Shown here: positions 11,361 to 21,956 of the stretch, piece by piece
Position numbering within the stretch: position 1 is the stretch's first letter
How the letters are laid out: each line of letters opens with the position of its first letter
Assembly (NCBI GenBank): GCA_037447655.1
Contig: JBBHKE010000596.1
Coordinates: forward strand, 9,179-73,178
Source: Zygnema cylindricum
Taxonomy: Eukaryota > Streptophyta > Zygnematophyceae > Zygnematales > Zygnemataceae
DNA length: 64,000 nt
Reading direction: 5' to 3'
Position numbers and translations under genes: made by a program
Notes under the pieces: model-generated
The model's input: only the letters and a program-made list of their open reading frames with translations
Told to the model about the DNA's origin: nothing
The model's database searches: none

Positions 11361-11910
11361 TACACAGCCAATCGTTATTAGAGTAAATAACGCCAATTCG
11401 GTGCTCTTTAAAAAAAAAAATTACCTGAAATACAATCCATAATTCTATTTTTTCCATTATTATAATAAGGGCTTTTTTTCAATTAGCGTTAATAATGGAA
11501 GTACACTGCGATGGAAATAATGTGGCGTACGGACATGGTATCTCCGTATGGAATGTTACTTTTTGAATTACAAAGGCATAAAAAGACGCTTAACATAATT
11601 GCGCACACATGTGAATGTGCACTGGAAGAAAGAGATACAAACTTGTCGACAAAAATCACGTTCTCATATGTTCGTCCGTCGACCGTGTGAACAGCGTGAC
11701 ACCGTACGAATTGTCAGATTTTATACGGATACACGTATTACTGTAGACATTGAAAGGGCAGGTATTTATTATTCAAGACAACCCAAATTACAGTTAGGGA
11801 TTAATTAGTATATATATTTAAAAAAAAAAAACAAATTCCCGATTAGTGTTAATAACACTATTTTTTTTAACGCTATTTATTCCTTTACTCTAATAGCGAT
11901 TGACGGTGTA
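11361..11910. mobile_element. Inverted-repeat element of the 'ATCGCTATTAGCG' family, copy L
   Basis: The left end TACACAGCCAATCGTTATTAG (11361) and right end CTAATAGCGATTGACGGTGTA (to 11910) are near-perfect inverted repeats. The interior is non-coding. The same ends flank elements at 27733-27935, 32543-32759, 44352-44572 and others in this window. Confidence 0.6.
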
Positions 11911-11939
11911 CTATACCAGACAATTTGTACTATTAATAA

Positions 11940-12383
11940 CATAGTTAAAAAGTAGGTGAAAGTACACCCATACAATATGCATATTGTACGCAAAAAATAC
12001 AATATACCCTTAAGACCCATATTGTATTGGCTGCAAAATGAAATAAAATAGTAACAGGGTTGAGTTGCACATGGATCGATAGAGAATTAAATTTGAAAAA
12101 AAAAACGGACAAACAAATATTTTTTTGTGACTTTTCAGTGACTTTTTATTTAAACTGTCAGATTCAGACGATCGGACAGTCTATGATCAAAGAAACGATC
12201 TAAGAATATCACATGAAAAGCCTATAACCCATCTTACGATAGGACTATCGTCAGATTTAGACTATCGGACGGTCTTTGATCAAAGTAGGGACTTAAGACG
12301 ATAAAATGAAAATCCCATAACACAACTTACGATGAAGGCGCCGACAAAAGACCTACAATAGAAACGCCTACTTTTGAACTATG
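11940..12383. mobile_element. Small inverted-repeat element, family 1, copy 2
   Basis: The ends are CATAGTTAAAAAGTAGG and CCTACTTTTGAACTATG. The interior shares CAGGGTTGAGTTGCACAT and neighbouring blocks with the copy at 27962-28808. It is 444 bp and non-coding. Confidence 0.7.
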
Positions 12384-12769
12384 ATTTAGAAGGTAGCACC
12401 GACATTCATGTTATGAGGCCCAACACATTGGATTTCGTCAACGTGATCGTAAAAAATAGTCAGCGCCGGGTGTGTATCGTCCGATTAGAAATACCCAGCG
12501 GCACTCTTATCGAGTTTCGTACGGATACATTCCGGATTACCCGGAATCAAGTCGTACCGCCCGATTCCTCCGGATTTCTTCAAACAGCGTCAGCTATCCA
12601 CCTGAGATATGCAGGAATACCTTATAGGTGACGTTCGCTGTACTTTTTAATGTTAAGTACGGTGACTGACACCTGTACCTTATAAAATTTCATTGTAACA
12701 CTAAATTTAGTACATAGTGAAACTATCCATGCTGATTTATTTATGAAGTGCTAATACCTCCCCTCACAG
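12384..12769. other. Intergenic, nothing recognised
   Basis: An 85-codon + frame beginning just upstream (12374-12631) resembles no family I know and has no supporting context. No repeat ends were found. Confidence 0.35.
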
Positions 12770-12975
12770 CAGAGGTCGCAAATGGTCAACCGAAACCGTG
12801 ACCGACTATTAACCGACCGCCCACGCATTTGACTTTTTTTTTGAAAACAACGTAGTATTCGTAACATTTATATTTTTCGTAAAATTCGTTTAATTTTCGC
12901 TGTACGGAAAAATGTACATAATTTTTTTTTAAAAGACGTTGCACCAATTGCGCGGTCGTAGTTTTAATTTGTTTA
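12770..12975 (+). mobile_element. hAT left terminus, interrupted by the copia insertion
   Basis: CAGAGGTCGCAAA at 12770 is the same terminus as in the hAT-like elements at 10718 and 44687, followed by the same kind of CAACCGAAACCG subterminal sequence. The copia element is inserted at 12976. Decayed hAT transposase sequence resumes directly after its 3' LTR, so these bases may be the left end of one autonomous hAT element split by the retrotransposon (inference). The right terminus was not found. Confidence 0.5.
12971..12975. repeat. Target-site duplication GTTTA (left copy)
   Basis: GTTTA directly before the 5' LTR is repeated directly after the 3' LTR at 19417-19421. Five base pairs is the usual duplication length for copia elements. 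Confidence 0.95.
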
Positions 12976-14024
12976 TGTTGAAATTTATAGATTTCTAGAG
13001 TATTTTCTAGGTTTAAATATGTTTTTATAAAAGGAAAAAGAAAAGGACGGACAGCCTGCCTCCACCTCCGCTCTCTAGCCCCCATACTTGTTGTAGTCAC
13101 TGAAGGAAAGAGAGAGAGGTTGATCCATGGCTGCCTTAGTTCAACAGACAGCTATTTTTAGTAGGTTACTAAAAATATACTTAACGGACCAGAGATTTGA
13201 TCCCGATACGTGCGGTTCGTCAAATCGACCGGTAGCGGTCAGCTTTATCCTAATAGACTAGGACCAATGCTAAGTGTTATGGTATGTGATAGATATATAT
13301 TTAGTTCGAAAGGATAAAGTTCATTTAACTAAAACTGTTTACGGCGTACATATATACAGTTTTATAAAGTACGTCGTACGACGCTAATTCAAAACGGATA
13401 CCACGCATTTTATTTCTACATCGGAACAAATATCGCGCAAGTATTTATTCCGACCAAGATTACGTTTCGCATATAATCCAACGGCGCACATCATCGCCGA
13501 AATCCCGGAGTGGTCACTTTGGCATTTAGTGACGTGGCATCACCTGGCGCCACGTGGGGAGACGTCATTCGGTCGCGGGAATTCCGAGGAACGTACGGAT
13601 GAGTGGAAAGTATACACGCGTCCACTTATGGCCTTGTCGTACAGAGGCCGTACAGAAAGTACATCGGCAGTAGTACTTTCTAGTACTATACAGTTTTGTG
13701 ATTGGTTCGTACAGGCAGTAGATAGGAGCTGTGAGAGGGAATTAGGAAAAACTAGGACTTAGGAAAATTTAGGTAGATAGTCCTCTCTCTCTCAGAGAGT
13801 TTGTATAAATTGGCATCTTTGCCACCCTATAACTTATCGCCTGGTTGGCCTTTTTCAGTGATTCTTTTTTCTACGGACTCAGGGGAGTCCAGGCTACACA
13901 GGGGTGCAGTCAAATTGTTAGTTTGCCTTCTTGGGCAGCAGTGGTTGTGGCTTAAAGTTGGTTAGTTAAATACTATCTAGAGGCTTCCTGTATTCTGTGG
14001 TCCAATGGAGGACACATAATTGCA
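12976..14024 (+). repeat. 5' LTR of copia-1
   Basis: It begins TGTTGAAATT and ends AATTGCA (TG...CA). It contains ACGT-core motifs (GCCACGTGG near 13549 and GACGTCA near 13561) and a candidate TATA box at about 13803. A 77-codon ORF (13529-13762) is present in both LTRs only because they are copies, and it is not thought to be a gene. Confidence 0.97.
13800..13812 (+). promoter_or_regulatory. Candidate TATA box of copia-1 LTR
   Basis: TTTGTATAAATTGG follows a CT-rich stretch about 220 bp before the LTR end, a plausible place for the U3/R boundary. The 3' LTR has the same sequence at about 19192. Transcription is not shown. Confidence 0.45.
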
Positions 14025-14039
14025 GGTTATGGGCCCACC
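14025..14039 (+). other. Primer-binding site, half-tRNA(iMet) type
   Basis: GGTTATGGGCCCACC directly follows the LTR. It is complementary to the anticodon loop and 5' anticodon stem of plant initiator tRNA-Met (GGTGGGCCCATAACC, containing the CAU anticodon). This is the arrangement known from Drosophila copia, which primes with a cleaved tRNA half. Most plant copia elements use the tRNA 3' end (TGGTATCAGAGC-like), which is absent here. Confidence 0.88.
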
Positions 14040-17000
14040 CTCTAGGGTGCCCACCTTCAATGGATCTGGGTTCATCTATTGGGAAGCCATGATGATGGGA
14101 GCTTTGTGTGAAAAACGATACTGAGGTATCGTCAGTGGACAAGTGAAACGTCCACCTTCGGGAACTCCACCAGGATTTGGGGGAGTAAGGTTTCCTGCAA
14201 CAACGGCTGCCTCGGCGGAGGAGGCAGATGATGGGGACAGCAGTGTGTCCGAAAAGGGGAAAGGGAAGGAGACACCCCTCACTCCTATTGCCACAGTACC
14301 GGGAGCGGCAATCGTGAAGACCGTGGAGAACGATACTCAAATGTGGGAGGATGTAAACATGGCTGCCAAGAACTTCATTCTGAGGCACCTCACTCAAGGT
14401 TTGGCCACTCCTCATCTTCACATTTACAAGGCCGAGGAGTTGTGGGTGAGTTTGGTGGAAATTTATAGAGCTGGAACTATTCAGGAGCTCCAGTTGGCTG
14501 AGCAAAAGCTATTGAGTTACACTTACAAAGGAGGAAAGATGTTAGATTACTGTAATGATCTTTCTTGTTTGTATACAGAAATGGAAAGTGCCGGGTGGAT
14601 AGGTACAATGAAAATGAAAGTTAACACCCTTATCATGAAATAACCAAATGAGTTCGAAAACTTAGTATACCGAGTACAGGGAATGCCTGATAGTTCATGG
14701 AAATGGAACACAGTATTCAGGATGATACTTGTGCAGGAAAACACAATGGAGATTAGGAGAGGAGGAAAGAGCATTCAAGCTCTAGCAGTAGGAGGGGACC
14801 GATGGGGAAAGGACCCGAAGAAACCTTATAGAGGGGAAAGAGATCATTCAGGGGGACAAAGGCCCCCAAAGGGTCTTTGTCATTATTGCAAAAAGCCAAG
14901 GCACTTTATTGCAGATTGTGTCAAGCTATCAGAGCTGAGGCTCCAAGAGAACCGTGGAGGGGGTTCTTCCGGAGGGAAGAAAAAGGCACTTGTGGTTACA
15001 AAGGTGTCAGGAGAAACCTAGGATGAGTCCTCTGAGGAGGATGGGGAGCTTCTTCTTGACGAGAGTTTGGAGGAGAAGGAGATTCCTCGGAGGCAGAAGT
15101 GTGCCCTTGGAGCCATCCGGGAAGCTCCACAGGAAGGATGGATCATCGACTCAGGTGCATCCATGCATATGTGTCGTGATAAAGAACTCTTCACTAAGTT
15201 AAGAAAGATTCCTACTGTAGAGATAGAGTATGGGGATGGGAGAGTGGTTACTATAGATCTAGTGGGATCAGTAGATCTGAAAGTCTTAGTGGAGGGTAAG
15301 ACTTCTATACTTACATTCTCAGATGTACTTTACATTCCACAGCTGAGTAAAAACCTTGTCTCTACGTCTGTGTTAGATGACAAAGAGTTTGATACCTTCA
15401 CCAGAAAGGGAGTCTTTACAGCTAAGTATGGGGATGAAGTTTACTTCACAGCAGATAAGGGTAGCCAAGGAATGTTTAGGCTTAACTTGAGTAATGAAAA
15501 GAAGAATGCTTACTATGTTGGTGTTCCTAAGGTGATGATTTGGCATAAGCGGTTGGGGCATGTACATTTTGATAGGTTAAGGGAAATGAAAAAACTTGGG
15601 GTAGTAGATGGCATTGAGTTTGGGGATAATGAAATGATGGATGATTGTAGTGGTTGTGCTCAAGGTAAGGCTCACAGACTTCCCTTTCCCAAAGCCGCCA
15701 CATATAGAGGTGAGAAAGTATTAGATTTAGTCCACACAGATATTTGGGGGCCTGCAAAAGTACCTTCGGTTGGAGGAAAGAGGTTTATGATGACAATAAC
15801 TGATGACTGGTCTAGATACTCTAGAGTCTACTTTCTGAAAACAAAGTCTGAAGCATCAACTTACTTCAAAGAATATAAAGCTTGGAGTGAGAAGTTGCAT
15901 GAAACCCCCATTAAAAGGATAAGGAGTGATAAAGGGGGGGAATATACCTCTAACGAGTTTGAGGAATATTTGAGAGATGAGGGAGTGCAACACCAGAAAA
16001 CTGTACCATATAACCCAGAACAAAATGGGGTAGCTGAGAGGTTGAATAGAACACTAGGAGATAGTGCATGCAGTATGTTGGCAGACAAGAAAATAGGAAA
16101 GAGATTTTGGGCAGAGGCAATGAACTGTGCCAACTATATTAAAAATAGAGTCCTTACCTCAGCTGTAAAGGGAGTGACACCTTATGAGAGATGGGTTGGA
16201 AGGAAACCAGATATCTCACACCTTAAAGTATTTGGTAGCCAAGTTTACAGTCTTGACACGGATAGGAAAAACTGGAAACTAGATGCTAAGGGAAAACCTG
16301 GATACTTTGTGGGATATGATGAGGATGTTAAGGGATATAGAGTCTATGACTTAGCAAAGAAAGATATCATTCTGGTCAAACACTTAGTTGTCATGGATGA
16401 AGGGAAGTCATTTGACCCCTTCAAATATACAAAGAAGATAAGGATCAGATTTGAGTCCGAAAGTGAGGAGAACTCAGTCGTTCCCGAAAAAGACATGAGT
16501 GAATCTGTGATTACAGATTCAGGGGAGATCGAAGATACAGGAGACTCACCGGAAACCTCACATACTCCTATGGACTTCGAGGAGATGGAAGAAGCGGGAC
16601 AAGATACGGTTTTTATGGACAGGGGAGCCGATGAGACAGTGAGAAGAAATCCAAGACTTCCATCCATTCCAGCTTCGGAGTTTGAGGGAGGAAGGAGGAG
16701 CAGCAAAAGGATACAGGAAAAACAAGCTGCCCATAAGGTAACTAAGCTACCTCACCCAGATGAGCCTCAGTCTTACTTAGAGGCAGTGAATAGTCCAGAG
16801 AAAGAAAGATGGATTAGAGCCATAAATGATGAGATGGCTTCTATCATGGAAGCAAATACTTGGGAACTAGCCGATTGCCCTCCAGACAGAAAACCTATTG
16901 GATGTAAATGGGTATTTAAACTAAAACTGAACCCAGATAATACAATTGAGAGGTATAAGGCTCGATTGGTAGCAAAGGGGTTCACCCAAAAAGAGGGGAT

Positions 17001-18354
17001 TGACTATGAGGAGACCTTTGCTCCAGTTGTTCGGTTCCCATCGGTAAGGATTCTCCTCAGTCTGGCCGCAGCGGAAGACATGGAAATTCACCAGATGGAT
17101 ATTAAGACTGCTTTTCTTAATGGTGAGTTAGAGGAAGAAATTTTTATGAGGCAATCCGAGGGGTTTGTGGAAGAAGGAGAAGAGAGCAAAGTGTGCAGGC
17201 TCATAAAGTCCTTATATGGACTGAAACAGGCTCCCCGACAGTGGAATAAGAAACTAGATGAGTTTCTCACCGATCAGGGATACATCCGGATCAGCTCTGA
17301 CCATTCTATCTATATGTTTGAAGATGAGAATGGTGTCATTTTTATTGCAATTTATGTGGATGATCTGCTTGTGTTAAGTAAGTCTTTAGATAATATCAAT
17401 AGGCTAAAGAAAGATCTTAGGGGCAGATTTGATATGAAGGATTTAGGGGAGGCAAAATATATTTTGGGGATCCAAATGGAGAGAGATAGAGGGAAGAAGA
17501 TTATCAGACTTACTCAGAAAGAAGCAATAGGTAATATGCTTGAGAAATTCCAGATGGAAAATGCTAACAGTTGTACCACTCCCATGGACTTGAAAAAAGT
17601 AAGTGATGGGAGTGTAGAAGGAGGAGTGATGATCTTAGATGATCAGATGAGTCTAGAGGAGAGAGAGTTCATGAAGTCTATTCCTTATAGACAGGTCGTA
17701 GGAAGCTTAATCTATTTTATGAACTGTACCAGGCCGGACATAGCGGCAGCAGTTGGAGTACTCTGTAGGAGTCTTAATGATCCTAGGAAGAAAGATTGGG
17801 AGGCAGCCAAGAGAGTCATGAGATATCTGGTGGGAACTAGAGAGTTATGGTTGCATATGGGAGGGGAGCATACTGATATCACCACTTAGAGTGACGCCAG
17901 TTATGGGGATGCACCTATGAGAAGATGCACTTCTGGATATGTTTTGTATGTGGGGGAAGGTGCTTGCTGTTGGAGCAGTAAGCAACAAAAGGTGGTTGCT
18001 CAGTCTACTATGGAGGCTGAGTATATGGCGTCGTGTTCTGCTGTAAAAGAACTAATGTGGGTGAAATCATTGTTACAAGAACTGGGATTTATGAAGGAGG
18101 GAGTGCATGAAATCTTTTGCGATAACCAAGCTGCAATTGCAATTGCAGCCAATCCAAAACACCATTTCAAAGCAAAACATATGGACATAAGATTAAGCTT
18201 CGTAAGAGAAAAAGTTGAAAATAAAATTCTAAATCTTGTGTATAGACCTGATGAAGAAATGATGGCCGACATGATGACCAAACCTGTGCCCTCTCCTAAA
18301 CTAAAATATTGTCGGGGAAAATGCGGGTTGAAAGAAAAATTAAAATTAGACTAG
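14029..18354 (+). pseudogene. copia-1 Gag-Pol polyprotein with four in-frame stops
   Basis: One frame runs from an ATG inside the primer-binding site to the stop at 18352. Gag: zinc knuckle CHYCKKPRHFIADC (CX2CX4HX4C) near 14878. Protease: WIIDSGAS near 15140. Integrase: HKRLGH and CSGCAQGK zinc-binding motif, then DIWGP, SDKGGEY and NPEQNGVAERLNRT carrying D, D, E. RT: LKQAPRQW and YVDDLL near 17353. RNase H: STMEAEYMASC and CDNQAAIA near 18120. Stops: TGA at 14122 (Trp in the sister element), TAA at 14641 (Leu in the sister), TAG at 15019 in the Gag-protease linker, and TAG at 17887 (Trp in the sister). No frameshift was found. As it stands the copy cannot make the polyprotein unless stops are read through. 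Confidence 0.93.
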
Positions 18355-18367
18355 AAAATAAGGGGAG
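18355..18367 (+). other. Polypurine tract of copia-1
   Basis: GAAAATAAGGGGAG lies directly before the 3' LTR, where plus-strand DNA priming is expected. The reversed element has the same AAATAAGGGGAG. Confidence 0.85.
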
Positions 18368-19416
18368 TGTTGAAATTTATAGATTTCTAGAGTATTTTCT
18401 AGGTTTAAATATGTTTTTATAAAAGGAAAAAGAAAAGGACGGACAGCCTGCCTCCACCTCCGCTCTCTAGCCCCCATACTTGTTGTAGTCACTGAAGGAA
18501 AGAGAGAGAGGTTGATCCATGGCTGCCTTAGTTCAACAGACAGCTATTTTTAGTAGGTTACTAAAAATATACTTAACGGACCAGAGATTTGATCCCGGTA
18601 CGTGCGGTTCGTCAAATCGACCGGTAGCGGTCAGCTTTATCCTAATAGACTAGGACCAATGCTAAGTGTTATGGTATGTGATAGATATATATTTAGTTCG
18701 AAAGGATAAAGTTCATTTAACTAAAACTGTTTACGGCGTACATATATACAGTTTTATAAAGTACGTCGTACGACGCTAATTCAAAACGGATACCACGCAT
18801 TTTATTTCTACATCGGAACAAATATCGCGCAAGTATTTATTCCGACCAAGATTACGTTTCGCATATAATCCAACGGCGCACATCATCGCCGAAATCCCGG
18901 AGTGGTCACTTTGGCATTTAGTGACGTGGCATCACTTGGCGCCACGTGGGGAGACGTCATTCGGTCGCGGGAATTCCGAGGAACGTACGGATGAGTGGAA
19001 AGTATACACGCGTCCACTTATGGCCTTGTCGTACAGAGGCCGTACAGAAAGTACATCGGCAGTAGTACTTTCTAGTACTATACAGTTTTGTGATTGGTTC
19101 GTACAGGCAGTAGATAGGAGCTGTGAGAGGGAATTAGGAAAAACTAGGACTTAGGAAAATTTAGGTAGATAGTCCTCTCTCTCTCAGAGAGTTTGTATAA
19201 ATTGGCATCTTTGCCACCCTATAACTTATCGCCTGGTTGGCCTTTTTCAGTGATTCTTTTTTCTACGGACTCAAGGGAGTCCAGGCTACACAGGGGTGCA
19301 GTCAAATTGTCAGTTTGCCTTCTTGGGCAGCAGTGGTTGTGGCTTAAAGTGGGTTAGTTAAATACTATCTAGAGGCTTCCTGTATTCTGTGGTCCAATGG
19401 AGGACACAGAATTGCA
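18368..19416 (+). repeat. 3' LTR of copia-1
   Basis: It is 1049 bp and the same length as the 5' LTR. Differences seen include A/G in GATCCC(A/G)TACG, C/T in CATCAC(C/T)TGG, G/A in ACTCA(G/A)GGG, T/C in ATTG(T/C)CAG, T/G in AAGT(T/G)GG and T/G in CACA(T/G)AATT. It ends TTGCA, followed by GTTTA. Confidence 0.97.
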
Positions 19417-20330
19417 GTTTAGAAAGGGCCTCTCTGAACAAGAAGTTGCCATTGAAGATGGAATAGAAGCGTCAGTGAAGGTACCATTGGAACCGCTTTT
19501 GATGCTTTCGGGACTTGACCATAAGCATCCATGTCTAAAACTCGCGGAATAGAGTGGGAGCATGTTAAGGCTCTAGACGGGGGGCTACTTTGAAACAACC
19601 AAATATGTATTTGTATTTATTGCAACTTTGAATAAAATGGTCAAGCTACTAGGATTGGAAACCACCTTCTTGGGATTGTGAAGAGTGGAGGAATTAGAGC
19701 TTGCCATTTAGGTTCAGACGAGGTGAAAGGCAAGTTTGTTGCATCGGAAACTGATAAAACTTCTCATGGCTCTCATAAACGTGTTATATATGATTTGGTT
19801 GATCTCACCGAGTGTTATGGTGGATCTAGCCAGAGCTGTAAGGTATAAGGTGTTCAAACAAAAATAACGAAATTATTTCATAAGCATATAAAAAAAGAGG
19901 TAGATGTAGCATAGGCCAAGGCTTTTTTTGCCAACGGCTTGCTGTTCCGACTATAAGATGACCCCTATTTTAAGGTAGCAATGTTTTGGATGGGATGTAA
20001 CGAAAACTTCTGTTAGGAAGATGCCAGGGTGGAAATTGTGGTAGGAGTTTGCAAATTGCGGTAGGAGTTTGCAAGTGTCACCCCCATCTTGCAGAAGGTA
20101 GCAATTAGAATCCTAGCCCAATGGTTAGTTGCTAGCGCATGTGATAGGAATTGGTCAACCTATGACCATATTCACTCTAATAATAGAAGCAAGCTCACAG
20201 CTAATAGGGCCAAAGATCTGGCATAGGTCTTTAGCATTCTTAGATTGTTACGCAAGACCAATGACATCAGTTATGAAGAGGCCATGGTAACATAGGAGGA
20301 AGAGGAAGAGGAGGTTAGGGGAGGAGGGGG
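19417..20330 (+). pseudogene. Decayed hAT-family transposase (C-terminal half)
   Basis: Broken frames on the + strand carry an early block EVDVA.AKAFFANGLLFRL..DDPYFKVAMF (19895-19985, resembling the DUF659 region). At 20090-20270 comes LQKVAIRILAQWLVASACDRNWSTYDHIHSNNRSKL, matching the hAT dimerisation domain pattern (A...L.....S...CERNWS.....H...RN.L), followed by a LRLL-like piece. Several stops and frameshifts interrupt it. The 5' part is missing or separated by the copia insertion at 12976-19416, whose target duplication starts this fragment. Confidence 0.75.
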
Positions 20331-20605
20331 GGGAGGTTTTTTATGATGACATGTTTGACTTAGATTTGGAGTAAAGAGATTTCCAAGAAGGAGAGATAGT
20401 TTTAATGTGAAAACAAAACCACGACCTACAAATTAATGCCAAGATGATTTTTTTGTGCTTTAATGTGAACCTGAAATTTTTCATTGTTGGCATGGTGTAA
20501 CATTCGCAAGTCAATAGAAAGAAGGTTTTTTTTCTCTTCAATGTGAACTTGTATTTTTTCATTATTAACATGGCATAATATTTCCATGTTGAATTAGCGA
20601 TGAAG

Positions 20606-20742
20606 AAGCATGGTCGCCGGTCCCCATAGTAGTTAAGCGGTGATACCGCTTCGTCGCTGGTTTAACAACTAGCTACAAAGCAATTTGGTCGCTTGTTCAG
20701 GGGCTTGGTTGCTGGTTCAACGCCGTGGTTGCCGCGTCACTG
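20606..20742. repeat. Imperfect short repeats around GGTCGCTGGTTCAAC
   Basis: Five related words occur in about 135 bp: TGGTCGCCGGTCC, TCGTCGCTGGTTTAAC, TGGTCGCTTGTTCAG, TGGTTGCTGGTTCAAC and TGGTTGCCGCGTCAC. Clustered subterminal repeats are usual at hAT ends, so this may be the right subterminal region of the split hAT element (inference). The matching terminus CGACCTCTG was not found next to it. Confidence 0.4.
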
Positions 20743-21913
20743 GGGTTTTCACTTCACTATTTTTTGGCGTAGGCTGTATCAAAAAATTGAATTTTAAAAC
20801 CTTCAAAAATAAAAAAAAATGTATTGGTACATAGTCACGTACGCATTTTATAATATTTTTTTCATCGTTAAATGTGTATCGTGCATATTATTCGCGCGTC
20901 CGTTTCGTGCGTATTATGCGCACGGGACAACTATGATGCGATTCCACTAGAAGCCACAATAAAATTTTTGATGGAGGATATTGTGTCACGCTTTTGTTGT
21001 CATCCACTAGCCATTGCGACATTTTTGTACGTTTTTAAAAATCTTAAGTTTCGTCCACCCATATGGATTTTATTCAATGCGTCGTACGAGTCACTTTTTA
21101 CCTTCGGTGGTACAAATACGCGGTCACAATTTGTTGTTAGATTTTCTTTAAATATTACCAGAATTGGATTCACATACTACGTGAACGAATGAAAGTGTGT
21201 CACGAAAATATAATGTCAGTTACTGACGTGACACATTCAGTAAACAAATTTTTGATGTTTACTGAGACCTCCTAATGGAAAAACGCTCTTAGCGTTTAAA
21301 GTTCAAACCTCAAAAACCCTATTTGTAATATTGTTTAGTTGGATCAAGCTTTAGGGAGTGAATTTGTTGTGAATATAAAGTAGATTCGGAGAAAGTTATA
21401 AAAATGTAATGTAACTAAGGATGGCATTCCATTAGACACAAAATGAGGTTGTTTGTATAAATTGAACCTATCCGTACTACGTCGTACCTCTTATTTTGTT
21501 TTTATACGCGAACAACATTACAGAGAATGTTGCCAATATTCTCCAAAGGTATGGGAGGTAACAATGACTGTTGGATGTTTTTTCGCAAAGCATTCGCTTC
21601 TACGCACGTGCGTTTTTATCCAAAATGAAGTGGTTGAAGTGCTTTGCACAAGACTCACTTACACCACTATAACTACACGTTCAACAAAATTATCGTTGTG
21701 GATGCTCTTTTGCGCATTTAGTAGAGCAACTGTTGCAAACTTCGGCTACTGTACTTATGGGTAGCGCAGGACTTGGCCCTACACTCTTTGCATGTATGAC
21801 GAAGGTGTTACGAAGCTTGGAGCAACACCGAAAAAGCAACGGTGTGACTTTGGGAGAAGAGCAGGGTGTTCCGAAACTTTGGAAGCGAAAAGAACAAGCG
21901 CTGTCCGGTGCCT
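20743..21913. other. Intergenic, nothing recognised
   Basis: The ORFs at 20872-21192 and 21453-21764 resemble no family. A single unit like the tandem repeat at 22464 (GATTCGGAGAAAGTTA) occurs near 21386. Confidence 0.35.
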
Positions 21914-21956
21914 TGTAATTGGTGATGTATCTCGAGGAGGTACATCACCAATTACA
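21914..21956. repeat. Perfect 16-bp hairpin, 11-base loop
   Basis: TGTAATTGGTGATGTA (21914-21929) and its exact reverse complement (21941-21956) flank the loop TCTCGAGGAGG. It could be a fold-back centre of a small transposon. The 146-codon + frame that starts inside it (21919-22359) has no recognisable relatives. Confidence 0.75.

Larger units (their letters stand above)
12976..19416 (+). mobile_element. Full-length Ty1/copia LTR retrotransposon (copia-1)
   Basis: The 6441-bp element has two LTRs of exactly 1049 bp, a GTTTA target duplication, a primer-binding site at 14025, one Gag-Pol frame in copia order (Gag, protease, integrase, RT, RNase H) and a polypurine tract before the 3' LTR. 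About six differences between the LTRs were seen by eye (roughly 0.6%), so the insertion is young. The coding frame already holds four in-frame stops but no frameshift. A related, older, reversed element lies at 55211-60859. Confidence 0.97.

Noticed and set aside
12374-12631. 85-codon ORF after the family-1 element
   Set aside because: No family resemblance and no conserved copy elsewhere in the window.
13529-13762. 77-codon ORF present twice (also 18921-19154), looking like a duplicated gene
   Set aside because: It is part of the copia-1 LTR, so duplication is by LTR copying; it has no coding signature and the reading is disturbed in the related LTR of copia-2.
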